Below are positions 49,815-58,427 of a stretch of 64,000 nt of DNA, piece after piece. Below the pieces are notes generated by a model. The model saw nothing but the letters and a program-made list of their open reading frames with translations. It was not told the origin of the DNA and did not search any database. Every line of letters starts with the position of its first letter. The first letter of the stretch is position 1. Both the position numbers and the translations under genes were made by a program. The DNA comes from Clostridia bacterium (GTDB taxonomy: Bacteria > Bacillota > Clostridia > UBA1381): NCBI GenBank assembly GCA_900751885.1, contig CAADTH010000004.1, positions 124,001 to 188,000 on the forward strand, written 5' to 3'.

Positions 49815-49850
49815 AAAAAAGATGCGCGAACATATTCGCGCATCTTTTTT
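49815..49850. terminator. Bidirectional terminator between the collagen-like gene and fabV
   Basis: A 16-bp stem (49815-49830 with 49835-49850, core GATGCGCGAA) with a CATA loop and A/T tails. Confidence 0.9.
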
Positions 49851-51030
49851 ATGATTCTATACTGGCAATCTTTACATCTATATCTACATCCGCGCTGTAG
49901 TCCACCTTTGGAAGCTCAAACCCAAACATCTGGTAAAAATCCTCCCAATAGCCGTCAAGATCCGCCAATGCTTCCACATTCGCGCTCTCGACCTTACTCC
50001 ACAGCTCATTCACTTTCGCCTGTATCTCCGGGCGCATTTCCCAGTCGTCCACGCGGATTCTCCCTGCATCGTCCGTTTCCGGCTGTGCCTTGAAAAGATA
50101 CTCCCTGCAAAGGCGGTACATCTGCTCGATACAGCCCTCATGCAGTCCCTTTTCCTTCATCACCTTATAAAGAAGCGATATGTATAGAGGAACTACAGGA
50201 ATCGCCGCGCTCGACTGCGTGACCAGTGCCTTGTTGACAGAAATATACGCCTTAACATCTGGATATGCCTGCATGATTTGTTTCGACGTCTCATATAGAT
50301 GCTGTTTCGCACGACCAATTGAACCATTCAGGTAAATCGGATGTGTCACCTCGGGACCAATGTAGGAATAAGCGGCCGTCACAGCACCGTCTGAGAGCAC
50401 TCCCGCTTTTTTGAGTGCATCCATCCATGCACTCCAGTCCTCGCCGCCCATGACCTTAATTGTGTCCTCAATCTCCTCCTGAGTTGCCGGCTCAATTGTA
50501 ACCTGGGAGACCTCCTTTGTCTTTAAGTCAATCGTCTTGTTGGTGTATACGTCACCGGTCGTCTTCAGAACAGAGGATACCGCCGTTCCATCCGGCATTG
50601 TGCGGCGCGGCGCCGCAAGACTGTAAATCACTGTGTCGACCTGTCCCATATCCTTTTTGATGGTCGCAATGACTTCATCCTTGATTTGCTGTGAGAATGC
50701 GTCCCCATTGATGGTCTTTGCATAAAGTCCGTCTTTCTTCGCAAATTCCTCAAATGCCGCGGTATTATACCATCCAGCTGTTCCTGTCCGCTTGCCTGCG
50801 GCAGGCTTATCAAATATGACGCCAAGTGTATCCGCTCCCGCGCCAAATGCAAGGCTGATTCGCGTTGCCAACCCATAGCCGGTGGACGCGCCGATGACAA
50901 GCACTTTTTTCGCACCCTCTATTTTAGGCTTGCCCTTCACATACTCAATCTGGTTTTTTACGTTCTCGCGGCACCCTGCCGGATGCGCTGTCGTGCAAAT
51001 GAACCCTCTTATTTTCGGCTCTACTATCAT
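49849..51030 (-). CDS. fabV: Trans-2-enoyl-CoA/ACP reductase FabV
   Basis: A 393-residue NADH-dependent enoyl reductase for the last step of fatty-acid elongation or butyryl-CoA formation. It opens MIVEPKIRGFICTTAHPAGC, the FabV/Ter hallmark. The nucleotide loop is VLVIGASTGYGLATR, and the active-site Tyr-x8-Lys region is in AYSYIGPEVTHPIYLNGS followed by IGRAKQHL. FabV is naturally tolerant to triclosan. The ATG at 51030 has GGGAGGGG before it; the frame is open further upstream without a site. An overlapping small gene lies just upstream. Confidence 0.95.
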   Translation of the reverse strand: MIVEPKIRGFICTTAHPAGCRENVKNQIEYVKGKPKIEGAKKVLVIGASTGYGLATRISLAFGAGADTLGVIFDKPAAGKRTGTAGWYNTAAFEEFAKKDGLYAKTINGDAFSQQIKDEVIATIKKDMGQVDTVIYSLAAPRRTMPDGTAVSSVLKTTGDVYTNKTIDLKTKEVSQVTIEPATQEEIEDTIKVMGGEDWSAWMDALKKAGVLSDGAVTAAYSYIGPEVTHPIYLNGSIGRAKQHLYETSKQIMQAYPDVKAYISVNKALVTQSSAAIPVVPLYISLLYKVMKEKGLHEGCIEQMYRLCREYLFKAQPETDDAGRIRVDDWEMRPEIQAKVNELWSKVESANVEALADLDGYWEDFYQMFGFELPKVDYSADVDIDVKIASIES

Positions 51031-51304
51031 GTTTTCCCCTCCCGTTAATCCATTGATAATCTTTCCACGCGCGGTAGATCGCCCGCACCAAAAAAGCCAC
51101 AGCAGCAATCACCGGAAGTCCCAACAGACATCCAATCATTGTATAGACGAACGCGTCGACCTGCACCTGTGTGTATTCTACTCCTGTTCGATCCGCGTGG
51201 CGCACAGCCGCGTCTTCTCCCAGTGGATTCTCCATCGACATCACAATAATTCCTGCGATAAAAATACAAATGCAGAGAACCGCCGCCAAATATACCTTCT
51301 TCAT
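50945..51304 (-). CDS. Small membrane protein overlapping the start of fabV
   Basis: A 119-residue frame with GGGAG ahead of its ATG. Two membrane helices (VYLAAVLCICIFIAGIIVMS; FVYTMIGCLLGLPVIAAVAF) flank an acidic outer segment. The last 28 residues overlap the first 86 bases of fabV in another frame and look random (basic, low complexity), so the stop may have drifted and the functional part may end near residue 90. I recognise no family. Confidence 0.58.
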   Translation of the reverse strand: MKKVYLAAVLCICIFIAGIIVMSMENPLGEDAAVRHADRTGVEYTQVQVDAFVYTMIGCLLGLPVIAAVAFLVRAIYRAWKDYQWINGRGKHDSRAENKRVHLHDSASGRVPRERKKPD

Positions 51305-51389
51305 ATTTTTCTCCCATCTTTCCTAAATTATATCATATTCCAAAAAAAACACAAGAAAAAAGTATGCCGTCATTTGTTGTCTCTGAAAG

Positions 51390-51424
51390 AAAAAAAGATA
51401 AAACCATTCGGCTTTATCTTTTTC
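51390..51424 (-). terminator. Terminator of the Veg-like gene
   Basis: AAAAAGATAAA pairs with TTTATCTTTTT around an ACCATTCGGC loop; located 35 bp after the stop on the minus strand. Confidence 0.78.
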
Positions 51425-51458
51425 TGGGGTTTTAGACTCCCCAGCTTCTTTGGTGGTT

Positions 51459-51728
51459 TTATGCTTGTTTTCTATAAAGTTGGATTTCTACTGCCTTCGT
51501 CAGCACATCAATATAGCTATACGACACCCTGCTCTCAGGAACTGTCGATTCGCTATTGAGCTTTACAATAAACACACTCGGATAAATGCTCTCAATCACG
51601 CCCTGGCGAATCTCCACATTCTTTCTGCCAACCTTCGCTTTGAGGCGTACTCTATCTCCAATATGTTTTTTGATGCTGTTGCGAATTTTTACGAGTTGTA
51701 CCTTCTCTGCCAAATTGCACACATCCAA
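51459..51728 (-). CDS. veg: Veg family protein
   Basis: An 89-residue protein of the Veg family (Bacillus Veg stimulates biofilm matrix genes). Typical features are IRNSIKKHIGDRVRLKAKVG, VIESIYPSVFIVKL and RVSYSYIDVLTKAVEI. Veg has an SH3-like fold. The ATG at 51728 has only a weak ribosome site, and a TATAAT lies about 20 bp upstream, so the leader is short. Confidence 0.9.
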   Translation of the reverse strand: MDVCNLAEKVQLVKIRNSIKKHIGDRVRLKAKVGRKNVEIRQGVIESIYPSVFIVKLNSESTVPESRVSYSYIDVLTKAVEIQLYRKQA

Positions 51729-51841
51729 TCTATTTATAATACTATTTTATTATACCACAAATTAGCTCGCATGTCAATGTGTTCATCTAGATATTGGGGA
51801 GGTATTCTCTCCGGCTCAATAGATATTGTATCCCTTTCCAA

Positions 51842-53395
51842 TTACTCCCGCGAAAAAATGCGGCTGACCGTCTCACGAATCTTTGGTTCATCCTTCTGGT
51901 CGCACATAATCATGACCACATCTCCCGCATGAATCTGTGTACTGCCGTCCGGTATGACCTCCTCTCCCAAACGGTCTATAGATACCACCAGACAATTTTT
52001 CGGGAATCTCAGCTGACGCATGCTCCGCCCCTGCGCCCTGCTCGCCTGGTTGACGACCATACGGACAAGCACCTTCTCTCCACGCGCTACATCCGCGCCT
52101 TTTCCTGTCATTCTCTCGAGAAGTGACTCGTAAATCGGCTTTGCTCCAAGTGCTGTTGCGACAACATAGGAAAAAATCGTCACAACCGTAAGCGCCAAAA
52201 GATGGCTTAACGACCCACTCATCTCCACAATCAAAATAATTCCTGTCACAGGCGCGCGAACAATCGCGGTAAACAGACCAACCATCCCAAGCAGCATGAA
52301 TTTCACCACAAACATCTCAGGAAGTCCAAAATAGAGAACCGACACCTTCCCAAAAAGCACACCGACAAGCGCGCCAAGCACCAACAGTGGAAAAAAGATA
52401 CCGCCCGGCACGCCGCTCCCAAAGCTGACCATGGAAAAAACAAATTTTACCACAAGAAGTAAAGCGATACTTCCGATGAGATACTTATTTTCAATCAACC
52501 CTGTGATAATTCCATGTCCGCCTCCCAAAACTGCCGGAAGCATCATCCCCAAAAGCCCTGCCAGCAAAAAAGGAATCACAGGCTTTACCCAGTCAGGAAT
52601 CGGTATTCTTTGATACAAATCCTGCGTCTTTAAAAGCGTTTTATTATAGACTGCGCCAAAGATGCCCAGCACACAGCCAAGCACGACCAGCAAGAGATAA
52701 AACCGCATCGGAAGGGCATCGGTCGGAACTGTATCGAATACTGACGACATTCCGAAGATACTCTTTGAAACCAAATCTCCCGCAATCGCTGCCGCCATTG
52801 CTGAGAGCATGACATTGGGCGAGAAGGACTTATGTACCTCCTCCATCGCGAACATCACGCCTGCGAGCGGTGCGTTGAATGCCGCCGCAAGCCCTGCACT
52901 TGCGCCGCAGGTCATCAAATATTTTTCCTCAAACTTGATTCTGTGAAACACATTGGAAAGTCCCTTTCCGACGGACGCACCGAGCTGAATCGATGGACCC
53001 TCTCTTCCCAACGATAGTCCCGCGCCAATTGCAATCACACCGCCTGCAAATTTTTTCAAAAGCACCTTCCACCAGCTTGGATTGAAATAACCCAAAAGCT
53101 CTCCCTCTACCTGCGGAATTCCACTGCCCTTTATCATTGGCTCTGACCGAACTAAAAATCCACAGACGATCCCAAGCACTACCAAACCCAAAAACACAAG
53201 AACCATCCACACCCAGCTAGTTTTCACCGCTGTATACATCCACTTGGAAAATTGCTCTGCATGTGCCAGAATCCATCGATAAAACGATACCACCGCGCCG
53301 GAAATCAAACCAACTCCCGCACCTTCTATAATCAGGCGGTACTGCATGGATTGTGACACCTTTAAAAGCCGTGAGATACTGCTGTCTTTCATCAC
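51842..53395 (-). CDS. ClC-type chloride channel/antiporter with TrkA-C domain
   Basis: A 517-residue ClC family membrane protein. The three ion-path motifs are present: GSGIPQVEGE, GREGPSIQLGASVG (with the gating Glu) and GSGVPGGIFFPLLVLGALVG. About residues 435-515 form a RCK/TrkA-C-like regulatory domain (MRQLRFPKNCLVVSIDRLGE, DVVMIMCDQKDEPKI). ClC proteins of this layout exchange chloride for protons or act as fluoride exporters; the GREGP sequence fits chloride/proton exchange. The second in-frame ATG is equally possible. Confidence 0.93.
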   Translation of the reverse strand: MMKDSSISRLLKVSQSMQYRLIIEGAGVGLISGAVVSFYRWILAHAEQFSKWMYTAVKTSWVWMVLVFLGLVVLGIVCGFLVRSEPMIKGSGIPQVEGELLGYFNPSWWKVLLKKFAGGVIAIGAGLSLGREGPSIQLGASVGKGLSNVFHRIKFEEKYLMTCGASAGLAAAFNAPLAGVMFAMEEVHKSFSPNVMLSAMAAAIAGDLVSKSIFGMSSVFDTVPTDALPMRFYLLLVVLGCVLGIFGAVYNKTLLKTQDLYQRIPIPDWVKPVIPFLLAGLLGMMLPAVLGGGHGIITGLIENKYLIGSIALLLVVKFVFSMVSFGSGVPGGIFFPLLVLGALVGVLFGKVSVLYFGLPEMFVVKFMLLGMVGLFTAIVRAPVTGIILIVEMSGSLSHLLALTVVTIFSYVVATALGAKPIYESLLERMTGKGADVARGEKVLVRMVVNQASRAQGRSMRQLRFPKNCLVVSIDRLGEEVIPDGSTQIHAGDVVMIMCDQKDEPKIRETVSRIFSRE

Positions 53396-53503
53396 ACCGC
53401 ATCCTTTCTTCTTTTCACACTACACTTTATTATAATACAATTACATCCCAACCGCAACCTTTTTACCTGTGCCAAAAACAGTTCATATAAAGACATTTCC
53501 CTC

Positions 53504-53532
53504 TTGAATTTTGGCAGGGATTGGATTATAAT
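53504..53532 (+). promoter_or_regulatory. Promoter of the 53608-54257 gene pair
   Basis: TTGAAT (53504-53509), a 17-bp spacer, and TATAAT (53527-53532). It overlaps the upstream extension of the first gene's frame, which supports the downstream start. Confidence 0.75.
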
Positions 53533-53607
53533 ACTATTATCGAACAAATGTTCGGTATTTTATGTAAGTATTTTCCTAAGTCTAGCCCCGTTTTAGGAGA
53601 ACATAGT

Positions 53608-53910
53608 ATGAATGATATTACAACAATTCACAACGAATATTGCATGGAGCAATATGAAAAAAAGCGGTTTCTTCCACCTGTGTGCAAAATCTGCGGAAAA
53701 CCCGGGAAGCCTCTTTATATCACCAGCGAAGCTTCTTTTTCGGGACTATTGTGTCCTGAGTGCCTGATTCATTCTCTCTGCCGGCAGGTTCCTGATATTC
53801 TTCTGGATTTTTTGACAGAGCATACCGGCGAGCTGGAATCGGTGTTGAACCAATATTACTGTACTGCTCCCAATCAGGATGCCATTGCAAAGGAGGGATT
53901 TTCCTTATGA
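53608..53910 (+). CDS. Small Cys-motif hypothetical protein
   Basis: A 100-residue protein starting MNDITTIHNEYCMEQYEKKR with TAGGAGAA upstream. Two Cys pairs (CKICGKPGKPLY and LLCPECLIHSLC) suggest a treble-clef or zinc-ribbon site. The stop overlaps the next start (ATGA), so the pair is co-translated. I do not recognise a family. Confidence 0.7.
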   Translation: MNDITTIHNEYCMEQYEKKRFLPPVCKICGKPGKPLYITSEASFSGLLCPECLIHSLCRQVPDILLDFLTEHTGELESVLNQYYCTAPNQDAIAKEGFSL

Positions 53911-54257
53911 CAAAACTCAATAAAGACCTCCAGAGAATCCTGGAATTCGAGCTGACCCATTATCATGAATATAATATGCGTCTGGCGGCAATGCGGACAA
54001 GATCTAACCTGCTTGGTCTTTCCCAGCCTCCTGTTACATCCATGTATATTCAACGCATTGAGTTTGTCTGCGCGGCGATTGAGCGCACACTGGATAAACT
54101 GCCAAAGGAGCAGTGCGACATGATACAACAGGTATATCTGCACCGTGCGGACACGCTCAAGCGGTTTGCTACCACCAACTATATGGATATCTCCACCGCA
54201 TACCGTTGGAAAAACAATTTCTTTCAAGATTTAGCCGCAGAGCTTGGATATCTCTAA
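53907..54257 (+). CDS. Helical protein with sigma-like HTH (ArpU/RinA-like)
   Basis: A 116-residue protein. Helical N-terminus (NKDLQRILEFELTHYHEYNM), then CDMIQQVYLHRADTLKRFAT and MDISTAYRWKNNFFQDLAAE, which reads as a sigma region 4-type helix-turn-helix. Similar small proteins (ArpU/RinA type) act as late-gene activators in Firmicute phages. No phage genes adjoin it here. It overlaps the upstream Cys-motif gene by four bases. Confidence 0.65.
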   Translation: MTKLNKDLQRILEFELTHYHEYNMRLAAMRTRSNLLGLSQPPVTSMYIQRIEFVCAAIERTLDKLPKEQCDMIQQVYLHRADTLKRFATTNYMDISTAYRWKNNFFQDLAAELGYL

Positions 54258-54266
54258 TCCTTCACG

Positions 54267-54296
54267 AAAAAGGACTGCCATTTGGCAGTCCTTTTT
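54267..54296. terminator. Bidirectional terminator
   Basis: A 14-bp stem (54267-54280 with 54283-54296, core GGACTGCCA) with a two-base loop. Confidence 0.9.
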
Positions 54297-54298
54297 AA

Positions 54299-55117
54299 TT
54301 AAAGAGAAATCCTCCCACTGTCAAGCGCAGAAATAATCGCGGCAATCGCGTGTGACTCGTGATCCACTGTAATATAGTCCGCCGCGTCACGAAGAGGCGC
54401 AATCGCATTGGCAACCGCCACACCAAGCCCTGCCACCTCAACCATCTCCAAATCGTTTTCATTGTCACCGATTGCAATGACACGCTCCATTGGGATTTTG
54501 AGCATGCGCGCAAGATGTGCGAGCGCATTTCCCTTGCTCGCGCCCCTTGGAAGAATCTCATAATAGTTCGGACTGCTCTGCACAAACGTATACTGGTGTG
54601 CAAAGCCCGACGAGAGGATTGCCTGTTTTAAAGCAGGAAGCTCGTCCGCCTCCTGCAAAAACAGCGTCTTATACCAATCTTCTCGAAAGTCATGGTAATC
54701 CATATATAAATCCGGCAGCCTTTCATGTTGCTTGTGCTCCTCTACAACCCGGTTTGATTTGCAAAAATATACATTCTCACCCGCGCAAACCTCTATCCCT
54801 GCAAATGGGAATGTTTTATCCACCCATTCCACGACCTTGATTGCATCCGGCGGAAGCGTCAGCGACCAAAGAAGCTCTTCCTTGTGTGCGTCGTAAATCC
54901 CGGCACCGTTCATACACACCATCGGCGCATTGATTGTGACAAAGTCGAGCATCAGCCTTGCGCCGTAAGGGATACGCCCCGTCGCAAAGGTAAAAGAGCC
55001 GCCCTGTTTTATAAAATAATCGATTGCCTCGCGGTTTTCCTTGGAAACATGCTTATCCTTCGTCAAAAGGGTATCATCCAAATCGGTACAAAAAAGGATG
55101 CCGTCAAACTTTCCCAT
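54299..55117 (-). CDS. Cof-type HAD superfamily phosphatase
   Basis: A 272-residue HAD hydrolase. Motif I is FCTDLDDTLLTKD (nucleophile and acid/base Asp), motif II FTFATGR, motif III Lys in RGASKGNAL, and motif IV VIAIGDNENDLEMVEVAG. The C2B cap domain lies between motifs II and III. This class dephosphorylates sugar phosphates or flavin/PLP-type cofactors; the substrate is unknown. The ATG at 55117 has AAAGGAG nine bases upstream. Confidence 0.92.
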   Translation of the reverse strand: MGKFDGILFCTDLDDTLLTKDKHVSKENREAIDYFIKQGGSFTFATGRIPYGARLMLDFVTINAPMVCMNGAGIYDAHKEELLWSLTLPPDAIKVVEWVDKTFPFAGIEVCAGENVYFCKSNRVVEEHKQHERLPDLYMDYHDFREDWYKTLFLQEADELPALKQAILSSGFAHQYTFVQSSPNYYEILPRGASKGNALAHLARMLKIPMERVIAIGDNENDLEMVEVAGLGVAVANAIAPLRDAADYITVDHESHAIAAIISALDSGRISL

Positions 55118-55210
55118 GCGAGATACTCCTTTCACCCGTGCTTTTTATCCTACAGATTTGAGTGTATCATAAAAAATGTGTTTTTTCAACCTGTCAAAAC
55201 AGAAAAACCC

Positions 55211-55239
55211 TTGTAGAAACTGTAAAAAAGTGATATGAT
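55211..55239 (+). promoter_or_regulatory. Promoter of the SNF2 helicase gene
   Basis: TTGTAG (55211-55216), a 17-bp spacer ending in TGA, and TATGAT (55234-55239). Confidence 0.7.
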
Positions 55240-55274
55240 AATAGGATAGACTAGCACCCACCGAGGAGGGCATT

Positions 55275-58200
55275 ATGCGGATAACAAACGACGTGATTCA
55301 AAAAAATTGTTCCAGCACGATTTATAAGCGGGGACTTGAATATTTTAAGCAGGGACGCGTGCACATGCGCCGCAGAGACGAGGACGTCATCAGCGCGGTC
55401 GTGGATGGAGAAGATGTTTACCACGTACAAATCAAATTTAAGGAGGACGAAATCTCCGACATTTTGTGTACCTGCCCCTATTATCAGACGATGCAGTGCG
55501 CATGCAAGCACATTGTGGCAACGCTCAAGCAGCGTCAGGCAGAACTTTCAGAGGGAGACAGCTTTGTGGATGAAAATGATCATATCGCTTCCAATCTCTG
55601 CAAGGAATTTGACACGATGTACACCGAACGCGAGCGTTTGGCGGTACGGTTCTATTTGAATGTCCGCAGAAAAAACGATGCTTCTTTTGAGTATGGTATG
55701 AGTATTCAGGCAGGCAGAAGTGCTCCTCTCCCTCTGCCCAGTGTAGAACAGTTTCTCGATGCGTATGCCTTTCGCTCCTCCTGCCGAATCAGTAAAACGC
55801 TTACCTTCTCAGCACAGCATTACTGTTTTGGAGAACGTGAGACGCAGATTCTAGATATCTTATCAGAAGCCTATCAAAATCGCGTATCCCAGTCTCCTTT
55901 CTACACAAAAAACGCACGTGAGACCTCCTTCGGTTGGCATACCGCCAAACGACTGTTTCCTCTCTTGGAGGGAGTCGATTTTCAACTTGCGGTCGACTCC
56001 GTCACCTGCACAAACCTGCAGGTGCGCCACGAAAACCCCGATATCGTCATTGACGTAAGCGCCATTGCGAAGGAGATTACACTTTCCATCGGTGATGCGG
56101 GGCTCTCTCTTATTCCCGACGGAAGCTGGTTCCTTTACGAGGGTGACTTATACCACACCCGTCCCGGCTGGCGCAAATGGTTCCTGCCAATTTATCAGGC
56201 ACTGACGCAGGATGACCGTACTCAAATCGGATTCAAGGGTGAAAACACAATCCAATTTGCGGCGGCAATTTTGCCGCATCTTCGCAATAAACAGGGAATC
56301 GTCATGCAGGGAGTCGATGACATGGTGGTAGATCAACGTCCTTCGTTCTCCATCTATTTCGACCGGACAGAATATGGAATTTCCGCTGTCATACAGGCCA
56401 GGTACGGCAGTCTCTCCCTGCGCCTTCCGTCGAGTCATTCTCGCGACGGGGAAAAGGTTATCCTGCGCGATTTTGACGCGGAGCAAATCATTCTCGACCA
56501 TTTCGATTCCTTTACCTGTGAAAACAATACCTTCTATCTGGAGGATGAAGATGAGATTTACGACTTTATTACGACGATTCTTCCGCGCCTGTCCGCGATT
56601 GCATCCGTATATCCGTCCACTGCCTTTGACCAGATTCAAGTCACAGATGAATTGGACTTAAAAACACGAGTCCATTTTTCCGAAAAAACAAATCTTTTGG
56701 AAGCGGATTTCGAAACCGACCTTTCCTTTGAACAGCTTCGCGATATCCTCCGTGCAGTACGGCTCAAAAAACGGTATTGCCGCCTGCCCGACGGGAGCTT
56801 TTTGACGCTCGGACAAAACCAAACACTCTGCAGCTTGAATTTATTGGAAAACCTAGACTTCTCTGAGGAGGATTTAGAGGAAGGACACAAGACACTGCCA
56901 ATCTATCAGGCACTCTATCTGTCGAGCCTTTCACAAACCCATCCCGAACAAATTCTCTTAGAAGATTCCTTCACCTCCTTTCTGCAACGTATCCAATCCG
57001 CGAAGGCGGTTATTCCAAAAAATCTGGAGGGGATTTTAAGAAAGTATCAGATAGATGGAATCCATTGGCTCAAACAACTCAGTGCGCTGGGTTTCGGCGG
57101 CATTCTCGCCGACGACATGGGACTTGGAAAAACGCTTCAGGTGATTGCATTCGTGTGCGGCGAAGCAAAATCTGAGCCTGCATTGATTGTGACACCGAGT
57201 TCTTTGACCTATAACTGGAAAAGCGAAATTGAACGCTTTATGTCTCGCCATGCCTCCTCGCTGATTATCGACGGGAGCAAGGAGGATCGGATTGAACTGC
57301 TGAAGCATGCGAACGAGTATGACTTTATCATCACCTCCTACCCTCTTTTGCGCCGTGATATTGCACTTTACGATGGCCTGCATTTTTCCTACTGCTTCAT
57401 CGACGAGGCACAGCATATCAAAAATCCAAAGACAATGAATGCGCGCAGTGTCAAGCGCATCCACGCTGACTGCCGCTTTGCGCTGACCGGCACGCCGATT
57501 GAAAATTCCCTGACTGAGCTATGGTCTATTTTTGACTTTGTCATGCCCGGTTACCTATATCGCCATACGGATTTTCTCTCACGGTTTGAGCATCCCATCA
57601 TGCACTCAGATGACATGCAGGCAATGGAGGATTTAAAGACCAGAATTCGTCCGTTTTTACTGCGCCGTATGAAAAAGGACGTGCTCTCCGAACTCCCAGA
57701 AAAAATCGAAAACACCATGCTCTCCGATTTAACGCCAGAACAGAAAAAATTATATCAAGCATATTTGCAGGCGGCAAAGAGCGAGGCATATTCTATTTTA
57801 ACCGGAGAGAATTCCGGCGGCGGACGGATGCGTATCTTAGCTCTTTTAACCCGCCTGAGACAGATTTGCTGTCATCCGAAGTTGTTTGACGCAGATTATA
57901 AAAGCGGCAGCGGAAAGCTGCTTCTTTTAGAGGAACTTTTGACAGGCGCAATCGATGCAGGACACCGTGTACTCATTTTTTCACAATTCACCTCGATGCT
58001 CTCTATCATTCAGGAACGGCTCGACGCGCTGTCCATCTCATCATTTTATCTGGATGGTTCTACCCCCCCTGAGGTTCGCACACAGATGGCAGACCGCTTT
58101 AACGCGGGAGAGAAAAGCGTGTTTTTGATTTCCCTCAAGGCAGGCGGGACCGGACTGAATCTCACGGGAGCGGATATGGTAATTCACTATGATCCTTGGT

Positions 58201-58418
58201 GGAATCCTGCGGTCATGGATCAGGCGTCCGACCGTGCATACCGAATCGGTCAGACCCGCGCGGTGCAGATTATCCGCCTGGCGGCACGTGGCACATTGGA
58301 GGAGCGCATCATCGAAATGCAGAAGAAAAAACGGTTTTTGGCTGACGGTGTGATTACCGCAAACCAGACATCATTTGGAAAATTGTCAAAAGAAGAAATC
58401 ATGGCTTTGTTCGAATAG
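55275..58418 (+). CDS. SWIM zinc finger SNF2-family helicase
   Basis: A 1047-residue ATP-dependent DNA translocase of the SNF2/RapA-like superfamily. A SWIM zinc finger (CTCPYYQTMQCACKHIVATL) lies near residues 60-80, then a large beta-rich middle region. The SNF2 ATPase starts near 590: motif I ILADDMGLGKTLQ, motif II FIDEAQHIKNP (a DEAQ variant), motif III RFALTGTPIENSL. Helicase C has FLISLKAGGTGLNLTGADMV and DQASDRAYRIGQTR. Standard for Firmicute members, which are often linked to transcription recycling or repair. Starts 35 bp after its promoter. Confidence 0.94.
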   Translation: MRITNDVIQKNCSSTIYKRGLEYFKQGRVHMRRRDEDVISAVVDGEDVYHVQIKFKEDEISDILCTCPYYQTMQCACKHIVATLKQRQAELSEGDSFVDENDHIASNLCKEFDTMYTERERLAVRFYLNVRRKNDASFEYGMSIQAGRSAPLPLPSVEQFLDAYAFRSSCRISKTLTFSAQHYCFGERETQILDILSEAYQNRVSQSPFYTKNARETSFGWHTAKRLFPLLEGVDFQLAVDSVTCTNLQVRHENPDIVIDVSAIAKEITLSIGDAGLSLIPDGSWFLYEGDLYHTRPGWRKWFLPIYQALTQDDRTQIGFKGENTIQFAAAILPHLRNKQGIVMQGVDDMVVDQRPSFSIYFDRTEYGISAVIQARYGSLSLRLPSSHSRDGEKVILRDFDAEQIILDHFDSFTCENNTFYLEDEDEIYDFITTILPRLSAIASVYPSTAFDQIQVTDELDLKTRVHFSEKTNLLEADFETDLSFEQLRDILRAVRLKKRYCRLPDGSFLTLGQNQTLCSLNLLENLDFSEEDLEEGHKTLPIYQALYLSSLSQTHPEQILLEDSFTSFLQRIQSAKAVIPKNLEGILRKYQIDGIHWLKQLSALGFGGILADDMGLGKTLQVIAFVCGEAKSEPALIVTPSSLTYNWKSEIERFMSRHASSLIIDGSKEDRIELLKHANEYDFIITSYPLLRRDIALYDGLHFSYCFIDEAQHIKNPKTMNARSVKRIHADCRFALTGTPIENSLTELWSIFDFVMPGYLYRHTDFLSRFEHPIMHSDDMQAMEDLKTRIRPFLLRRMKKDVLSELPEKIENTMLSDLTPEQKKLYQAYLQAAKSEAYSILTGENSGGGRMRILALLTRLRQICCHPKLFDADYKSGSGKLLLLEELLTGAIDAGHRVLIFSQFTSMLSIIQERLDALSISSFYLDGSTPPEVRTQMADRFNAGEKSVFLISLKAGGTGLNLTGADMVIHYDPWWNPAVMDQASDRAYRIGQTRAVQIIRLAARGTLEERIIEMQKKKRFLADGVITANQTSFGKLSKEEIMALFE

Positions 58419-58427
58419 GAGACGTTC

